From NCBI RefSeq assembly GCF_039540405.1, contig NZ_BAABEY010000031.1:41236-105235 (forward strand): 64,000 nucleotides of DNA, in the 5' to 3' direction. The stretch comes from Ravibacter arvi. Its GTDB lineage: Bacteria; Bacteroidota; Bacteroidia; Cytophagales; Spirosomataceae. The position numbers and the translations under genes were made by a program. Shown here one piece after another: positions 10,010-18,997 of this stretch; the stretch's first letter is position 1; each line of letters opens with the position of its first letter. The notes beneath the pieces are model-generated. The model was not told the origin of the DNA. It made no database searches and worked only from the letters and a program-made list of their open reading frames with translations.

Positions 10010-10780
10010 TTACTCAAAACGAAGGTGTTTTACTGATTCTCCGGATACAGCCAGCTCAGTCAGCGCGTCAATCCCGATCTGAAGGTGTCTTTGCACATAG
10101 AGTTGTGTTACCTTCTGGTCGCTTGCTTCCGTTTTTACACCTTCCGGCACGAGCGGGTTGTCTGAGACCAGCAGGAGGGCGCCGTGGGGAATAGCGTTCG
10201 CAAAACCAACGATAAAAATGGTAGCGGTTTCCATGTCAATTGCAAGCGCCCTGATGTCGCGCAGGTACTTCTTAAATTCTTCGTCATGTTCCCAGATCCT
10301 CCTGTTGGTGGTGAAACAGGTACCGGTCCAGTAATCGAGCTCGTGCTTGATAATGGTGGAGGATACGGCGCGCTGCAACCGGAATGAGGGAAGGGCGGGG
10401 ATTTCGCGGGGCATGTAGTCGTCGCTGGTCCCTTCGCCGCGAATGGCCGCAATGGGTAAGACCAGGTCACCCAACTGTGTTTTTTTTAGCCCGCCGCATT
10501 TGCCTAAAAACAGGACGGCTTTCGGACTGATGGCAGACAGAAGGTCCATGATGGTGGCCGCCATCGGGCTTCCCATGCCGAAGTTGATAATTGTGATGTT
10601 ATGGGCTGTTGCCGTTTGCATGGACCGGCCCTGACCACGGACTTCGACTCCGAATTTTTCAGCAAACAGGGAAACATAATTGATAAAATTGGTGAGGAGA
10701 ATATATTCGCCAAACTCATCCAGAGGCGTCCCGGTATACCGGGGCAGCCAGTTTTCGACGATATCGCTTTTGGTTTTCAT
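10010..10780 (-). CDS. amn: AMP nucleosidase
   Basis: Start set at ATG 10780 (MKTKSDIVENWLPRYTG); the frame extends to 10831 but those codons lie in a repeat array. 256 residues, the size of the short Bacteroidota AMP nucleosidases. The nucleoside phosphorylase-like fold shows INFGMGSPMAATIMD, LFLGKCGGLK, the DIRALAIDMETATIF ribose-binding block and LLVSDNPLVPEGVKT. It should split AMP into adenine and ribose 5-phosphate, linking purine pools to sugar phosphates. It converges with the upstream ceramidase-fold gene, 18 bp between stops. Confidence 0.88.
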   Translation of the reverse strand: MKTKSDIVENWLPRYTGTPLDEFGEYILLTNFINYVSLFAEKFGVEVRGQGRSMQTATAHNITIINFGMGSPMAATIMDLLSAISPKAVLFLGKCGGLKKTQLGDLVLPIAAIRGEGTSDDYMPREIPALPSFRLQRAVSSTIIKHELDYWTGTCFTTNRRIWEHDEEFKKYLRDIRALAIDMETATIFIVGFANAIPHGALLLVSDNPLVPEGVKTEASDQKVTQLYVQRHLQIGIDALTELAVSGESVKHLRFE

Positions 10781-10787
10781 CGGGGGG

Positions 10788-10889
10788 GTGAGGTTTGAGC
10801 CATGAGCCATGAGGTGTGAGGTTTGAGCCATGAGGTGTGAGATGCTAGTCCCTCACACCTCACACCTCACACCTCAAACCTCACCCCCC
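10788..10889. repeat. Inverted array of CCTCAAA/CCTCACA-type units (hairpin)
   Basis: The left arm has GAGGTTTGAGC, CATGAGGTGTGAG and related units; the right arm (10850-10885) has CCTCACACCTCACACCTCA and CCTCAAACC. The arms are complementary over about 30 bp. On the minus strand the array ends directly before the amn ATG at 10780, and its other side lies 43 bp before the plus-strand gene at 10932. Confidence 0.85.
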
Positions 10890-10931
10890 ATGTTTTTTGA
10901 AATATGAATGTGAACCGTCATTTTTACATCC

Positions 10932-11390
10932 ATGTTGCCTCAATTGAAACTCCCTTCTTTTGCTTGTAAAGTTAAAGAAGTAGACGGAAAACCCTACATT
11001 TTTGACGTAGTGCGGAAAAAGTTTGTCATTCTTTCTCCCGAGGAGTGGGTACGGCAGCATTTTGTCAACCTGTTGATTGAGCATTACCGGTATCCGCGTG
11101 CGCTGTTTGCGATCGAAACCGGCCTGTTTTATCATTCGCTCAGGAAGCGGTCCGACATCATGGTGCTGGGCAGTGATGCCGCACCCTTTTTACTTGTGGA
11201 ATGCAAGGCGCCTGCTGTTAAACTGCAGCCCGTGGTTTTTGAGCAGATAGCCCGTTATAATTATACGCTTCGTCCGAAGTTCATGGCCGTAACCAATGGG
11301 ATGGAACACTTTTGTTTCAGGGTCGGGGCCGGAGGAAACCTGGTATTTCTTGACGGCCTGCCTTTATACAGCGAAGAGCCCGGCTTCTGA
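10932..11390 (+). CDS. Stand-alone HsdR N-terminal-like (PD-(D/E)XK fold) protein
   Basis: 152 residues resembling the type I restriction enzyme R subunit N-terminal domain that occurs alone in Bacteroidota. The nuclease-type core is visible as RKRSDIMVLG (Asp), then FLLVECKAP (E-x-K), with the EWVRQHFVNLLI helix ahead and YNYTLRPKFMAVTNG behind. No methylase or specificity subunit is nearby, so restriction activity is not implied; a DNA repair or nucleic-acid-processing role is possible but unproven. Its last codons form one arm of a long hairpin. Confidence 0.85.
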   Translation: MLPQLKLPSFACKVKEVDGKPYIFDVVRKKFVILSPEEWVRQHFVNLLIEHYRYPRALFAIETGLFYHSLRKRSDIMVLGSDAAPFLLVECKAPAVKLQPVVFEQIARYNYTLRPKFMAVTNGMEHFCFRVGAGGNLVFLDGLPLYSEEPGF

Positions 11391-11411
11391 CCGGGCTCTT
11401 CTGTATAAAGG
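11361..11411. terminator. Long hairpin between convergent genes (bidirectional terminator candidate)
   Basis: Left arm 11361-11383 and right arm 11391-11411 pair over about 21 bp with one 2-nt bulge (CCTTTATACAG then AAGAGCCCGG). The 7-nt loop holds the TGA stop of the upstream gene. No U-tract follows on the plus strand, so the terminator role is inferred from its place between two converging genes. Confidence 0.65.
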
Positions 11412-11420
11412 CCTTGGACG

Positions 11421-14387
11421 TTATTTTGGAAACGCCGCCATGCCGTAGTGACGCTGCAGCAATTGCTCGTATTTTTTGGCTTCTTCTGCCTTCCCTTCCT
11501 CCTGGTAAGTGGTCATAATCGACTGTAGAATGTACAGGTGGAGGTTACTGTTGCGGGTGCCTGAATTCCCGCTTTCTTTGGCGAAAGTGAGGTTTTCGTC
11601 GGCCCGCTGCGCCATTTTCTCCGCAATATCCGAAGCGATCTTGTCCTCACCCAGTTCAAGGGCCGGTGCTATAAAGTTTACCGAGATCTGGTCATATGGG
11701 ATGCTCTTGTCCGGCATGGTTTCCAATGAACGCTTCAGTGCGGCGCGTGCTTCCTCCTTTTTACCTTCGGTGAGCAACTGGTTAATCAACCGCAGGAAAG
11801 AAATGCGGGCGGAAAGCACGGGGGAGCCCAGGTAGGTATTGTCGTAATACGTATTCGGATTGTTCAGCTCGCGCCATGCCATATGGTTCATGAGCCTGTC
11901 GTACATTACCGTCGAGTTCACGTAGCCGTCGCTCGCACCATCCACCTTAACCGGCAGGAGGCGGTAAGCGTAGCCTTCGAGCTGCATGTACTCTTTAAGG
12001 TTGAGGTAGCTGCTGTTTCCGAGCGTAGAGGAGAAATAAACCGGGCGTTTCCAGTCGTTGTTCGCTATAATGTCCAGCATAATCAGGTCGGACTTATAGA
12101 GGTCTCTGTTGCCGATATTCCAGCTGATGGAATCCCGTAGAAGAGGCAACAGGTCTTCTTTTACAATTTTCTGGTTTTTTACGTGCTCTACATCGACCGG
12201 CAGGAACAATACGGACGATGGCAGTATGGAGGTCATGTCACCCGAAGTGAGCGGCACCTGGATCGCGCGGTTTTCCTGTTTGATGAGCGAGATATACTCT
12301 TTCAGGTTGATGCCCGCCTTTACACCCGGCACTTCATAGAAAGGAACAACGTCATTCCGTCCGTACAGGTAGTTTTTGCGATCAAGTGTGATGGGCAGAG
12401 CTTCGGATTCGTAGGTCTTGCGCTTCATTTGATCGATGTACCAATCGGTCCCCAAAAGGCTGAGGTTACATACCCTGACATCGGTGCGGAAACCTTCCAC
12501 TTCCTGCACATACCACAACGGGAATGTATCGTTGTCGCCGCCGGTAAAGAGAATGGCGTTGGGAGCACAGGTATTGAGCATATTTTTTGCAAAATCTACC
12601 GAGTGGTAACGGTGCGCGCGGTTGTGGTTGTCCCAACCTTTTGCAACCATGATAGCCGGAACCAGCAGGCCGACTGCCGTAGCGGCAATGGCGCGGGTAG
12701 TTTCGCTGGAAAGCACTTTCTTGATGGCATCGGCCAGGAACATAACGCCCAACCCGATCCACATGGTGAAAATGTAGAAGGACCCCACGTAAATGTAGTC
12801 ACGTTCTCTCGGTTCTTCCGGAGGAGAGTTGAGGTAAATAACGAGCGCGACCCCGGTCAGAATAAAGAGCAGCGCAAGAATGAGCAGATCGCTGCGCTTT
12901 CTGAAGTATTGGTACAGAATACCCAGTATTCCGAGGAGGAAAGGCAGCATCATGTAATTGTCGTGGGCCTTGTTCCGGGCAATCGTAGAGGGATATGCTT
13001 TACCGGCATCCCAGGGCAGCAGCGTCCCGGCGCCTTCTTCATCACTTTCCCTACCGACGAAGTTCCAGAGGAAATAACGCCAGTACATGTGACCGATCTG
13101 GTAGGAAAGCATGAAGCTGATGTTGTTGGCCAGGTTCGGGCGTTGTCCTTCGGGAAGGTTCTGCATCTGTTGGTACAGTTGCACGTGCCTGGGTTGCGTG
13201 CTGTACATCCGCGGTAGTAAAACAGAAGAACCGGAGGGATATTCGTACTCAGGCTTATAATCGTAAATCTTGTACTTGCCGTTTTCTTTTATGTACATCG
13301 GGGCGCCGCGTTTCTGGCTTACCGGCCGGTCAACGTAGGTCGGGCCGAACAACAGCGGCCTGCTGCCGTATTGCTCGCGTTTGAGGTAAGATACGAAGCT
13401 GAGCACGTCGTTCGGGTTATTTTCATTGATAGGAGGGTTGAATTCCGCTCTTACCAATACCAGAATGTACGACATGTAGCCCACAAGCACAAAAACCAGG
13501 GAAAGCAGCGACACATTCAGGATTTCCTTCGACTTTTTTTCACTGTAACGGATCCCCCAGACCAATGCACCCAGGAACAGCACGATGAAAAACGCGATGC
13601 CCGATGCATATGGCAGTCCCATTGAGTTCACAAAGAAAAGCTCCATTTGTCCGGCCAATGTGGGAAGCCCGGGGATAATTGCCGAGTTGATAATTCCGAG
13701 TATCAGCAGCCCGATCACAAACGAAACGGCGATTCCCCAGAAAGAACGTTTCTCGTATTTCTTGAAATAATAGATCAGGGCAAGTGCCGGGATTGTGACC
13801 AGGTTCAGCAAGTGGACACCTATTGACAAACCTACCAGGTAGGCAATAAAAAGCAGCCAGCGATTGGCTGCTGCGCTGTCATCGATCCGCTCCCATTTGA
13901 AGGCGGCCCAGATAACAATAGCCGTAAAAAACGAAGAAAGGCCGTAAACTTCAGCTTCCACAGCAGAAAACCAGAAAGAGTCGGACCAGGTATAGGCAAG
14001 CGCGCCGACAACACCGGCACCCAGAACCAGGTAGGTATCGGCCATGGTAAGTGCTTCATCGGTTTTGTTCAGGATTTTCCGGGCCAGCATGGTAATGGTC
14101 CAGAACAGGAACAGGATGGTAAAGGCGCTGCCGGTGACTGACAACAGGTTGACCCAATAGGCTGCTTTTTCTAGGTCACCGAAAGAGAACATGGAGAAAA
14201 GTCGTCCGAGGAGCAGGAAAAACGGGGCTCCCGGCGGGTGCGGAACCTGCAATTTGAATGCGCAGGCTATGAATTCGCCACAATCCCAAAAACTGGCGGT
14301 TCTTTCAACGGTTAACAGGTAGGTGACCAACGCAATCCCGAAGATTACCCAGCCCGTGAGATTGTTGTAACGACTAAATCGGTTCAT
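11421..14387 (-). CDS. DUF2723 multi-pass membrane protein with large C-terminal region
   Basis: Start set at ATG 14387 (MNRFSRYNNLTGWVIFG) because a promoter lies at 14442-14471, which would overlap the longer frame beginning at 14444. 988 residues. The DUF2723 signature is at the N-terminus: VERTASFWDCGEFIACAFKL then VPHPPGAP, followed by about ten or more membrane segments. The soluble C-terminal part has NAILFTGGDNDTFPLWYVQE and a TPR-like end (helical, LLTEGKKEEARAALKRSLE). The fold is glycosyltransferase C-like, as in dolichol-phosphate-mannose dependent enzymes, so a role in envelope glycosylation is likely, but the donor and acceptor are unknown. Confidence 0.92.
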   Translation of the reverse strand: MNRFSRYNNLTGWVIFGIALVTYLLTVERTASFWDCGEFIACAFKLQVPHPPGAPFFLLLGRLFSMFSFGDLEKAAYWVNLLSVTGSAFTILFLFWTITMLARKILNKTDEALTMADTYLVLGAGVVGALAYTWSDSFWFSAVEAEVYGLSSFFTAIVIWAAFKWERIDDSAAANRWLLFIAYLVGLSIGVHLLNLVTIPALALIYYFKKYEKRSFWGIAVSFVIGLLILGIINSAIIPGLPTLAGQMELFFVNSMGLPYASGIAFFIVLFLGALVWGIRYSEKKSKEILNVSLLSLVFVLVGYMSYILVLVRAEFNPPINENNPNDVLSFVSYLKREQYGSRPLLFGPTYVDRPVSQKRGAPMYIKENGKYKIYDYKPEYEYPSGSSVLLPRMYSTQPRHVQLYQQMQNLPEGQRPNLANNISFMLSYQIGHMYWRYFLWNFVGRESDEEGAGTLLPWDAGKAYPSTIARNKAHDNYMMLPFLLGILGILYQYFRKRSDLLILALLFILTGVALVIYLNSPPEEPRERDYIYVGSFYIFTMWIGLGVMFLADAIKKVLSSETTRAIAATAVGLLVPAIMVAKGWDNHNRAHRYHSVDFAKNMLNTCAPNAILFTGGDNDTFPLWYVQEVEGFRTDVRVCNLSLLGTDWYIDQMKRKTYESEALPITLDRKNYLYGRNDVVPFYEVPGVKAGINLKEYISLIKQENRAIQVPLTSGDMTSILPSSVLFLPVDVEHVKNQKIVKEDLLPLLRDSISWNIGNRDLYKSDLIMLDIIANNDWKRPVYFSSTLGNSSYLNLKEYMQLEGYAYRLLPVKVDGASDGYVNSTVMYDRLMNHMAWRELNNPNTYYDNTYLGSPVLSARISFLRLINQLLTEGKKEEARAALKRSLETMPDKSIPYDQISVNFIAPALELGEDKIASDIAEKMAQRADENLTFAKESGNSGTRNSNLHLYILQSIMTTYQEEGKAEEAKKYEQLLQRHYGMAAFPK

Positions 14388-14441
14388 GAAAAACGGTTGA
14401 CTGTTATGATTTTTTGTGGTACTGTCATTCAGAAGCACAGC

Positions 14442-14471
14442 CAAAATTAGTAAAATAAGGACAAAGGCAAG
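14442..14471 (-). promoter_or_regulatory. Predicted Bacteroidota promoter for the DUF2723 gene
   Basis: On the minus strand CTTG (14471-14468), an 18-nt spacer and TAATTTTG (14449-14442) match the TTTG-N17-23-TAnnTTTG consensus, with a perfect -7 box. It lies about 55 bp before ATG 14387. Confidence 0.55.
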
Positions 14472-14847
14472 GTTCGCATGCTCTTAATTAATGTTAAACC
14501 CTGTTTTGTGAGGTTCCGGCACCGGGGAAAGCGAAATTTGCCGAATCTTTCCTGATACCATTGCCTGTAACGGTGTTTTCTATGGGGCTTGCTGCCGTTA
14601 GCCAAATTTCAAGTATGAAAAAGTCCCGGAGCGTTTATTATTGTGCCGTATAACCCATCCATCGGGAAAATAGAAATTGGATTTATCCCTTAGGAAATAG
14701 TTGTGTTTTGGCATGCAACTTTCGGCTGAAACAATTTAATATAATTAAACTAACTATGTTTTGTAATGACCCAAGAATTCAATCGAAAATTTGTTTAATC
14801 CCTCTTTTGGCATTTATTTCGTGGGTCAGTTTCGGTTTTTGCGAACT
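14472..14847. other. Long upstream region between the DUF2723 and gdhA genes
   Basis: About 375 bp without a gene. It contains an AT-rich inverted repeat TTTAAT-ATA-ATTAAA near 14734-14748 and a near-consensus TATGTTTTG shortly after. No convincing small ORF or RNA fold was recognised. Confidence 0.4.
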
Positions 14848-14867
14848 GAAATACTGATCAGTATTTC
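14848..14867. promoter_or_regulatory. Perfect 20-bp palindrome, TetR-type operator candidate
   Basis: GAAATACTGATCAGTATTTC equals its own reverse complement. It lies 31 bp before the TTG start of gdhA, where a repressor would block transcription. The ACTGATCAGT core is like operators of TetR/AcrR-type repressors, and a tetR gene sits directly behind gdhA. Confidence 0.65.
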
Positions 14868-14898
14868 CAATATCTTGTTATTCTTAATCTAGCGTCCC

Positions 14899-16236
14899 TT
14901 GAATTCTGTAGAAGCATTTATGAGTCGGGTTGAACTGGACAACCCGGGAGAATTAGAGTTTCACCAAGCGGTAAGAGAAGTTGCCGAGACCATCATACCT
15001 TTTACGGAGACTAATCCGCGATACAGGAACGCCAACCTGCTTCAGCGTCTTGTAGAGCCGGAGCGTATTGTGATTTTCCGTGTGCCCTGGGTTGACGATA
15101 AGGGAGAAATCCAGGTGAACCGCGGGTACAGGGTGCAGATGAGCAGCGCGATCGGGCCCTACAAAGGGGGGTTGCGTTTCCATCCTTCGGTGAACCTGGG
15201 AACGTTGAAATTTCTTGCATTCGAACAGGTATTCAAAAACAGCCTGACGCAGCTTCCGATGGGAGGGGGTAAGGGCGGATCGAACTTTGACCCGAAAGGC
15301 AAAAGCGATGGAGAAGTCATGCGGTTCTGTCAGAGCTTCATGACCGAGCTGTCGCGCCATATCAGTCACGATGCCGACGTCCCGGCCGGAGACATTGGGG
15401 TGGGGGCAAGGGAGATCGGTTACATGTTCGGTCAGTATAAAAGACTCAAAAACGAATATACCGGTGTATTGACCGGCAAGGGTTTTGAATGGGGCGGAAG
15501 CCTGATTCGTCCTGAGGCGACCGGTTATGGCGTAGTGTACTTCGTAGACAGAATGCTGGCTGAAAGGCACGATACCATGAAAGGCAAGCGGGTAGTTATT
15601 TCCGGATCCGGGAACGTTGCCCAATATACTGTCGAGAAGTGCATTGAGCTGGGAGCGAAGGTGTTGACCGTGTCGGATTCTTCCGGTTATATCTATGACG
15701 CAAACGGGATTGATGCAGAGCGCCTGGCTTATATCCTGGAGTTGAAAAACGTAAAACGGGAGCGTATAAAAGTTTACGCGGAGCGTTTCGGTTGCGAGTA
15801 TGTAGAAGGTAAAAAGCCTTGGGAAGTTCCTTGTGACATTGCCTTTGCCAATGCTACCCAGAATGAGCTGGATGCAGAAGATGCCCGGAATTTGGTTAAA
15901 AATGGTTGTTTCTGTGTGGCAGAGGGAGCTAATATGCCTACTACTCCGGAAGCGATTGAGGTATTCAAAGCGCACGATGTTTTATTTGCCCCCGGGAAAG
16001 CTTCAAATGCCGGCGGTGTAGCGGTATCCGGTCTGGAAATGTCACAGAATTCATTGCGTTTGTCGTGGACGCGCGAGGAGGTGGATCAGCGCCTTTACAA
16101 GATCATGGAGAACATCCATACCATCTGTAAGCGTTATGGCCACGGTCCTGACGGCCGGCTTGACTATGTAAAAGGAGCTAATATCGGCGGCTTTGTCCGG
16201 GTGGCGGAAGCCATGCTGGCGCAGGGAGTTGTATAA
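14899..16236 (+). CDS. gdhA: NADP-specific glutamate dehydrogenase
   Basis: 445 residues, the usual hexameric GdhA size. The glutamate-binding block IGPYKGGLRFHPSVN, the catalytic PMGGGKGGSNFDPKGK, DVPAGDIGVGAREIGYM and the Rossmann motif VVISGSGNVAQY are all present. It makes glutamate from ammonia, 2-oxoglutarate and NADPH. The TTG at 14899 is preferred to ATG 14920 because the residues between (NSVEAF) align with the LESF segment of enterobacterial GdhA; an in-frame TAG lies just upstream. A perfect palindrome precedes it and a TetR gene converges from downstream (stops 2 bp apart). Confidence 0.96.
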   Translation: MNSVEAFMSRVELDNPGELEFHQAVREVAETIIPFTETNPRYRNANLLQRLVEPERIVIFRVPWVDDKGEIQVNRGYRVQMSSAIGPYKGGLRFHPSVNLGTLKFLAFEQVFKNSLTQLPMGGGKGGSNFDPKGKSDGEVMRFCQSFMTELSRHISHDADVPAGDIGVGAREIGYMFGQYKRLKNEYTGVLTGKGFEWGGSLIRPEATGYGVVYFVDRMLAERHDTMKGKRVVISGSGNVAQYTVEKCIELGAKVLTVSDSSGYIYDANGIDAERLAYILELKNVKRERIKVYAERFGCEYVEGKKPWEVPCDIAFANATQNELDAEDARNLVKNGCFCVAEGANMPTTPEAIEVFKAHDVLFAPGKASNAGGVAVSGLEMSQNSLRLSWTREEVDQRLYKIMENIHTICKRYGHGPDGRLDYVKGANIGGFVRVAEAMLAQGVV

Positions 16237-16237
16237 T

Positions 16238-16831
16238 CTATAAAACGCTGCGCAGGTATCTGCGCACGTTCTCCATATAGAGATTTTCATTGTAACCGTT
16301 GCTCTCTTTGAGGGCAACGGTCATTTTTATTATAATAAATCCGAAAGTAACAACCCACCATTCCTGGTACGTTTTGTTGACTGACTCGGCAAACCTGGGC
16401 TTGAAGGCCGCGATCATTTCCCAGACCACGTTGTTTTCGTGGCTCATTTCGGCTGCATACACTTCTTTTGAGGCACTGTAGGCCCCTCCAAGGTTAAACA
16501 TTACCTCGAACACTTCCGGCCGGTTCCGGGCAAATTCCCAGGTAAGCAATGCTACTTCTGTCAATTGTTTTTCCGGGCTGCGATACAGTGCCTTGATGTC
16601 GCGGAAGCCGGCATTCAACTGTGCGAATCCGTCGCGTCTTATCGCTTCCAGGAGCGATTCCTTGTTCTCGAAATGTTCGTAAAGAATAGGGGCGCTGTAT
16701 TCGATCGCGTCCGCGATTTTCCGCACGGAAACCGCGGGCCAGCCTTCCTTTTTAGCGATGGCGCATGCTGTTTCTACAATCTGGCTGCGCAATTGCATCC
16801 GGTGCCTTTCTCTGCGCGCTGACGTTCCCAT
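16238..16831 (-). CDS. TetR-family transcriptional regulator
   Basis: 197 residues. The N-terminal helix-turn-helix reads IVETACAIAKKEGWPAVSVR...IADAIEYSAPILYEHFENKE, a standard TetR DNA-binding domain. The C-terminal ligand domain (WEFARNRPEVFEVMFNLGG) resembles the WHG type. No ligand can be predicted. It converges on gdhA; the palindrome upstream of gdhA is a candidate target. The region just upstream of its own start has no copy of that palindrome. Confidence 0.9.
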   Translation of the reverse strand: MGTSARRERHRMQLRSQIVETACAIAKKEGWPAVSVRKIADAIEYSAPILYEHFENKESLLEAIRRDGFAQLNAGFRDIKALYRSPEKQLTEVALLTWEFARNRPEVFEVMFNLGGAYSASKEVYAAEMSHENNVVWEMIAAFKPRFAESVNKTYQEWWVVTFGFIIIKMTVALKESNGYNENLYMENVRRYLRSVL

Positions 16832-16881
16832 TCCTAAAAACGAGGTTAACGGCGAAATCGACAGGTCCCGGCCGCTTTTTT

Positions 16882-18993
16882 TTATCGCGAGGTGAATGCC
16901 GGCCTCAGTTCCTGTCGCTCAACCAGTTTGTAATTGGCTTCCTGGGCCCTGATTTTTTGCTCTGTACTACCTGCTACTACCGGAACATTGTTCTGGTAAA
17001 CGTCAAGCCTGACCGCCTTCTGGTTGTCGTTGATGTAATTTCCTATTACCTGCTTCAGCTGTTTTTTGAAAGCTGCCCCGGTAACAGGGAAAGCAACGTC
17101 GATCCTGCGGTGAAAATTACGATGTGTCCAGTCGCCCGACGAAAGGAATATGTCTTCCAGGCCGTCGTTAAGGAAGTAGAAAATCCTGGAGTTTTCGTGG
17201 TAACGATCCACAATTCTTAACGCTGTTATGTTTTCGCTGATAGTGGGGAGATCCGGGATGAGACAGAGACAGTTGTTGACAACCAGGGTCACGGAAACGC
17301 CCACGCGTGCGGCGTGATAGAGCTTATCGATAATCTGCTTGTCCTGTAGCTGGTTGATTTTGATGACGATGACAGCTTTTTTCCCCATTTTGCTGTGCTG
17401 GATTTCCCGGTCAATCATTTCGATAAGCCGCCTGTACATATTGAACTGGCTGACATGGAGCGTATTGAAGGGGAGATACTTGTATTTTTTTGCTTCCTGC
17501 CCGGTGGCGAGGTAGGCAAACAATAGTTCCAGTTCGTTGCAAATCTCAGTTTGAGAGGTCAGTAGCACGTGATCTACCGATTCGTTGGCAGTCAGCCGGT
17601 AAAACCCGCCTGTACCGAGGTAAGCATACCGCTCCCAGCCTTTTTTTACCTTCCTTTTAATCAGTGCGATTTTGGCATGAACCTTCAGACCAGGCGTGCT
17701 GAACACCACCTTGATCCCGGCATCCTTCATTTTTTTCGCCCAAACGGGGCTTTCAAGGTCACTGAGTTTGGGATTGAGCTCGACGAACGCCAGTACTTTT
17801 TTGCCGTTTCGCGCCGCGCTGATCAGCGAGTTTACCAAAAATGACTGGCCGCTGATCTTGTATAGTGAGACGTGAATTTCCTTTACGAACGGATCAATAG
17901 CAGCGTCGTTGAAAAATTTTACGATCGGCCAGTGCGAGTGGTAGGGGAGGTGCAGCAACTGGTCTCCGCCCTGCAAAGCTTCGAAAATATTGGTGGTGGG
18001 CTCAACCAGTGAGAATTGCTTTTGGAGCGGGTATTCCAGCCGTTTTCCGAGTGCCGGAAAAGTCGTGAAGGAACTGTAATGCAGGTAATCGCCGGGGGCA
18101 ATCCAGCCGTCCATAGGAATGTCAAACCTTTCCGACAGAAAGTGCTTCATCTGGTCGGGCATTCCTTTTTCGCAGTATACAATTTGCGGTACCACGAAAT
18201 TTTGTTTTTCCAATTGCCTGGCCACGCGTGAGGCATACAGAGGGATCAGTTCGTCGTCCAGTTCCGGGGCCGAAGGCCTTTCGAAACGCAGGCAAAAGCT
18301 TTCGTACACCTTGAAGCCCGCGAATACCAGGTCCAGGTTGCAGCGGATAACGTCTTCCAGAAAGGCAATGTGTTTTCCCGCGCCCTGCTCGGGAAGTTCA
18401 ACAAACCTGGTGGTATGCTCAAGCGGAATGTTTACGGAAGCAAACATAAACTCGTCGGAGTCCGTACCGGTGTTTTCCATCGCATTCTCTTTCTTGAGCC
18501 TGACGATCAGTTGAAACAGGGACGGGTCCGAAAAAAAGCTTTTGAAAGGTTTCCTGCCGGTCAGGAAGAGAGGCTGGATGTACCTGAATACTTCCTTTAA
18601 AAAATAACTTCTTAAAAAGTCCTGCTGGATTGCGGGTAGGGGCTGCTGAAAATACAGGTGAACTCCGTTTTCTCTCAGTGCCGGGAGAATTTCCTGTTTG
18701 AGGACGTAATTGAATTCGTCACATTGATTGGCTAACGTCTCTCTGATATGTTCCAGCAGTGTTTCCGGGAACAGGTTCAGTTTCTCGAGTGTGTCTTTGC
18801 TGGCCAGCGACATGGCACTGAGCAGAGGAATTTTTTCGTTGACGAAATCGTCTTTTTCCTTGGCAAACCGCCCCAATGACCGGAGCCTTTCAGCCAGCGG
18901 GACGTTCTCGTCCCTGGCTTCCAGCAACAGCCGATGGGTGTAGGACAACCAGCTTAAGCTATTGTCAAAATAAGGATGCGATACGTCTAACAT
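16882..18993 (-). CDS. Divergent polyphosphate kinase 1-like protein, active site largely altered
   Basis: 703 residues with the full PPK1 architecture: N-terminal helical domain (SLSWLSYTHRLLLEA), middle domain and two HKD/phospholipase D-like domains. The first catalytic His is kept in GLKVHAKIALI. By alignment with E. coli PPK as remembered, other key positions differ: the ATP-binding Asn region FSNNLDEF is FAKEKDDF; IYRVAKDS is LYKISGQS (Arg to Lys); ARFDEE is PKLSDL (Arg to Lys); HIGTGNFN is YLGTGGFY; and DRYLEHDR is DRYHENSR (second catalytic His to Asn). It is therefore a PPK1 paralogue of uncertain activity. It lies 4 bp behind pyrE and is likely co-transcribed with it. Confidence 0.85.
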   Translation of the reverse strand: MLDVSHPYFDNSLSWLSYTHRLLLEARDENVPLAERLRSLGRFAKEKDDFVNEKIPLLSAMSLASKDTLEKLNLFPETLLEHIRETLANQCDEFNYVLKQEILPALRENGVHLYFQQPLPAIQQDFLRSYFLKEVFRYIQPLFLTGRKPFKSFFSDPSLFQLIVRLKKENAMENTGTDSDEFMFASVNIPLEHTTRFVELPEQGAGKHIAFLEDVIRCNLDLVFAGFKVYESFCLRFERPSAPELDDELIPLYASRVARQLEKQNFVVPQIVYCEKGMPDQMKHFLSERFDIPMDGWIAPGDYLHYSSFTTFPALGKRLEYPLQKQFSLVEPTTNIFEALQGGDQLLHLPYHSHWPIVKFFNDAAIDPFVKEIHVSLYKISGQSFLVNSLISAARNGKKVLAFVELNPKLSDLESPVWAKKMKDAGIKVVFSTPGLKVHAKIALIKRKVKKGWERYAYLGTGGFYRLTANESVDHVLLTSQTEICNELELLFAYLATGQEAKKYKYLPFNTLHVSQFNMYRRLIEMIDREIQHSKMGKKAVIVIKINQLQDKQIIDKLYHAARVGVSVTLVVNNCLCLIPDLPTISENITALRIVDRYHENSRIFYFLNDGLEDIFLSSGDWTHRNFHRRIDVAFPVTGAAFKKQLKQVIGNYINDNQKAVRLDVYQNNVPVVAGSTEQKIRAQEANYKLVERQELRPAFTSR

Positions 18994-18997
18994 GTCG

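Noticed and set aside
10932..11390. Restriction-modification system
   Set aside because: Only the HsdR N-terminal-like domain is present; no methylase, specificity or helicase domain nearby.
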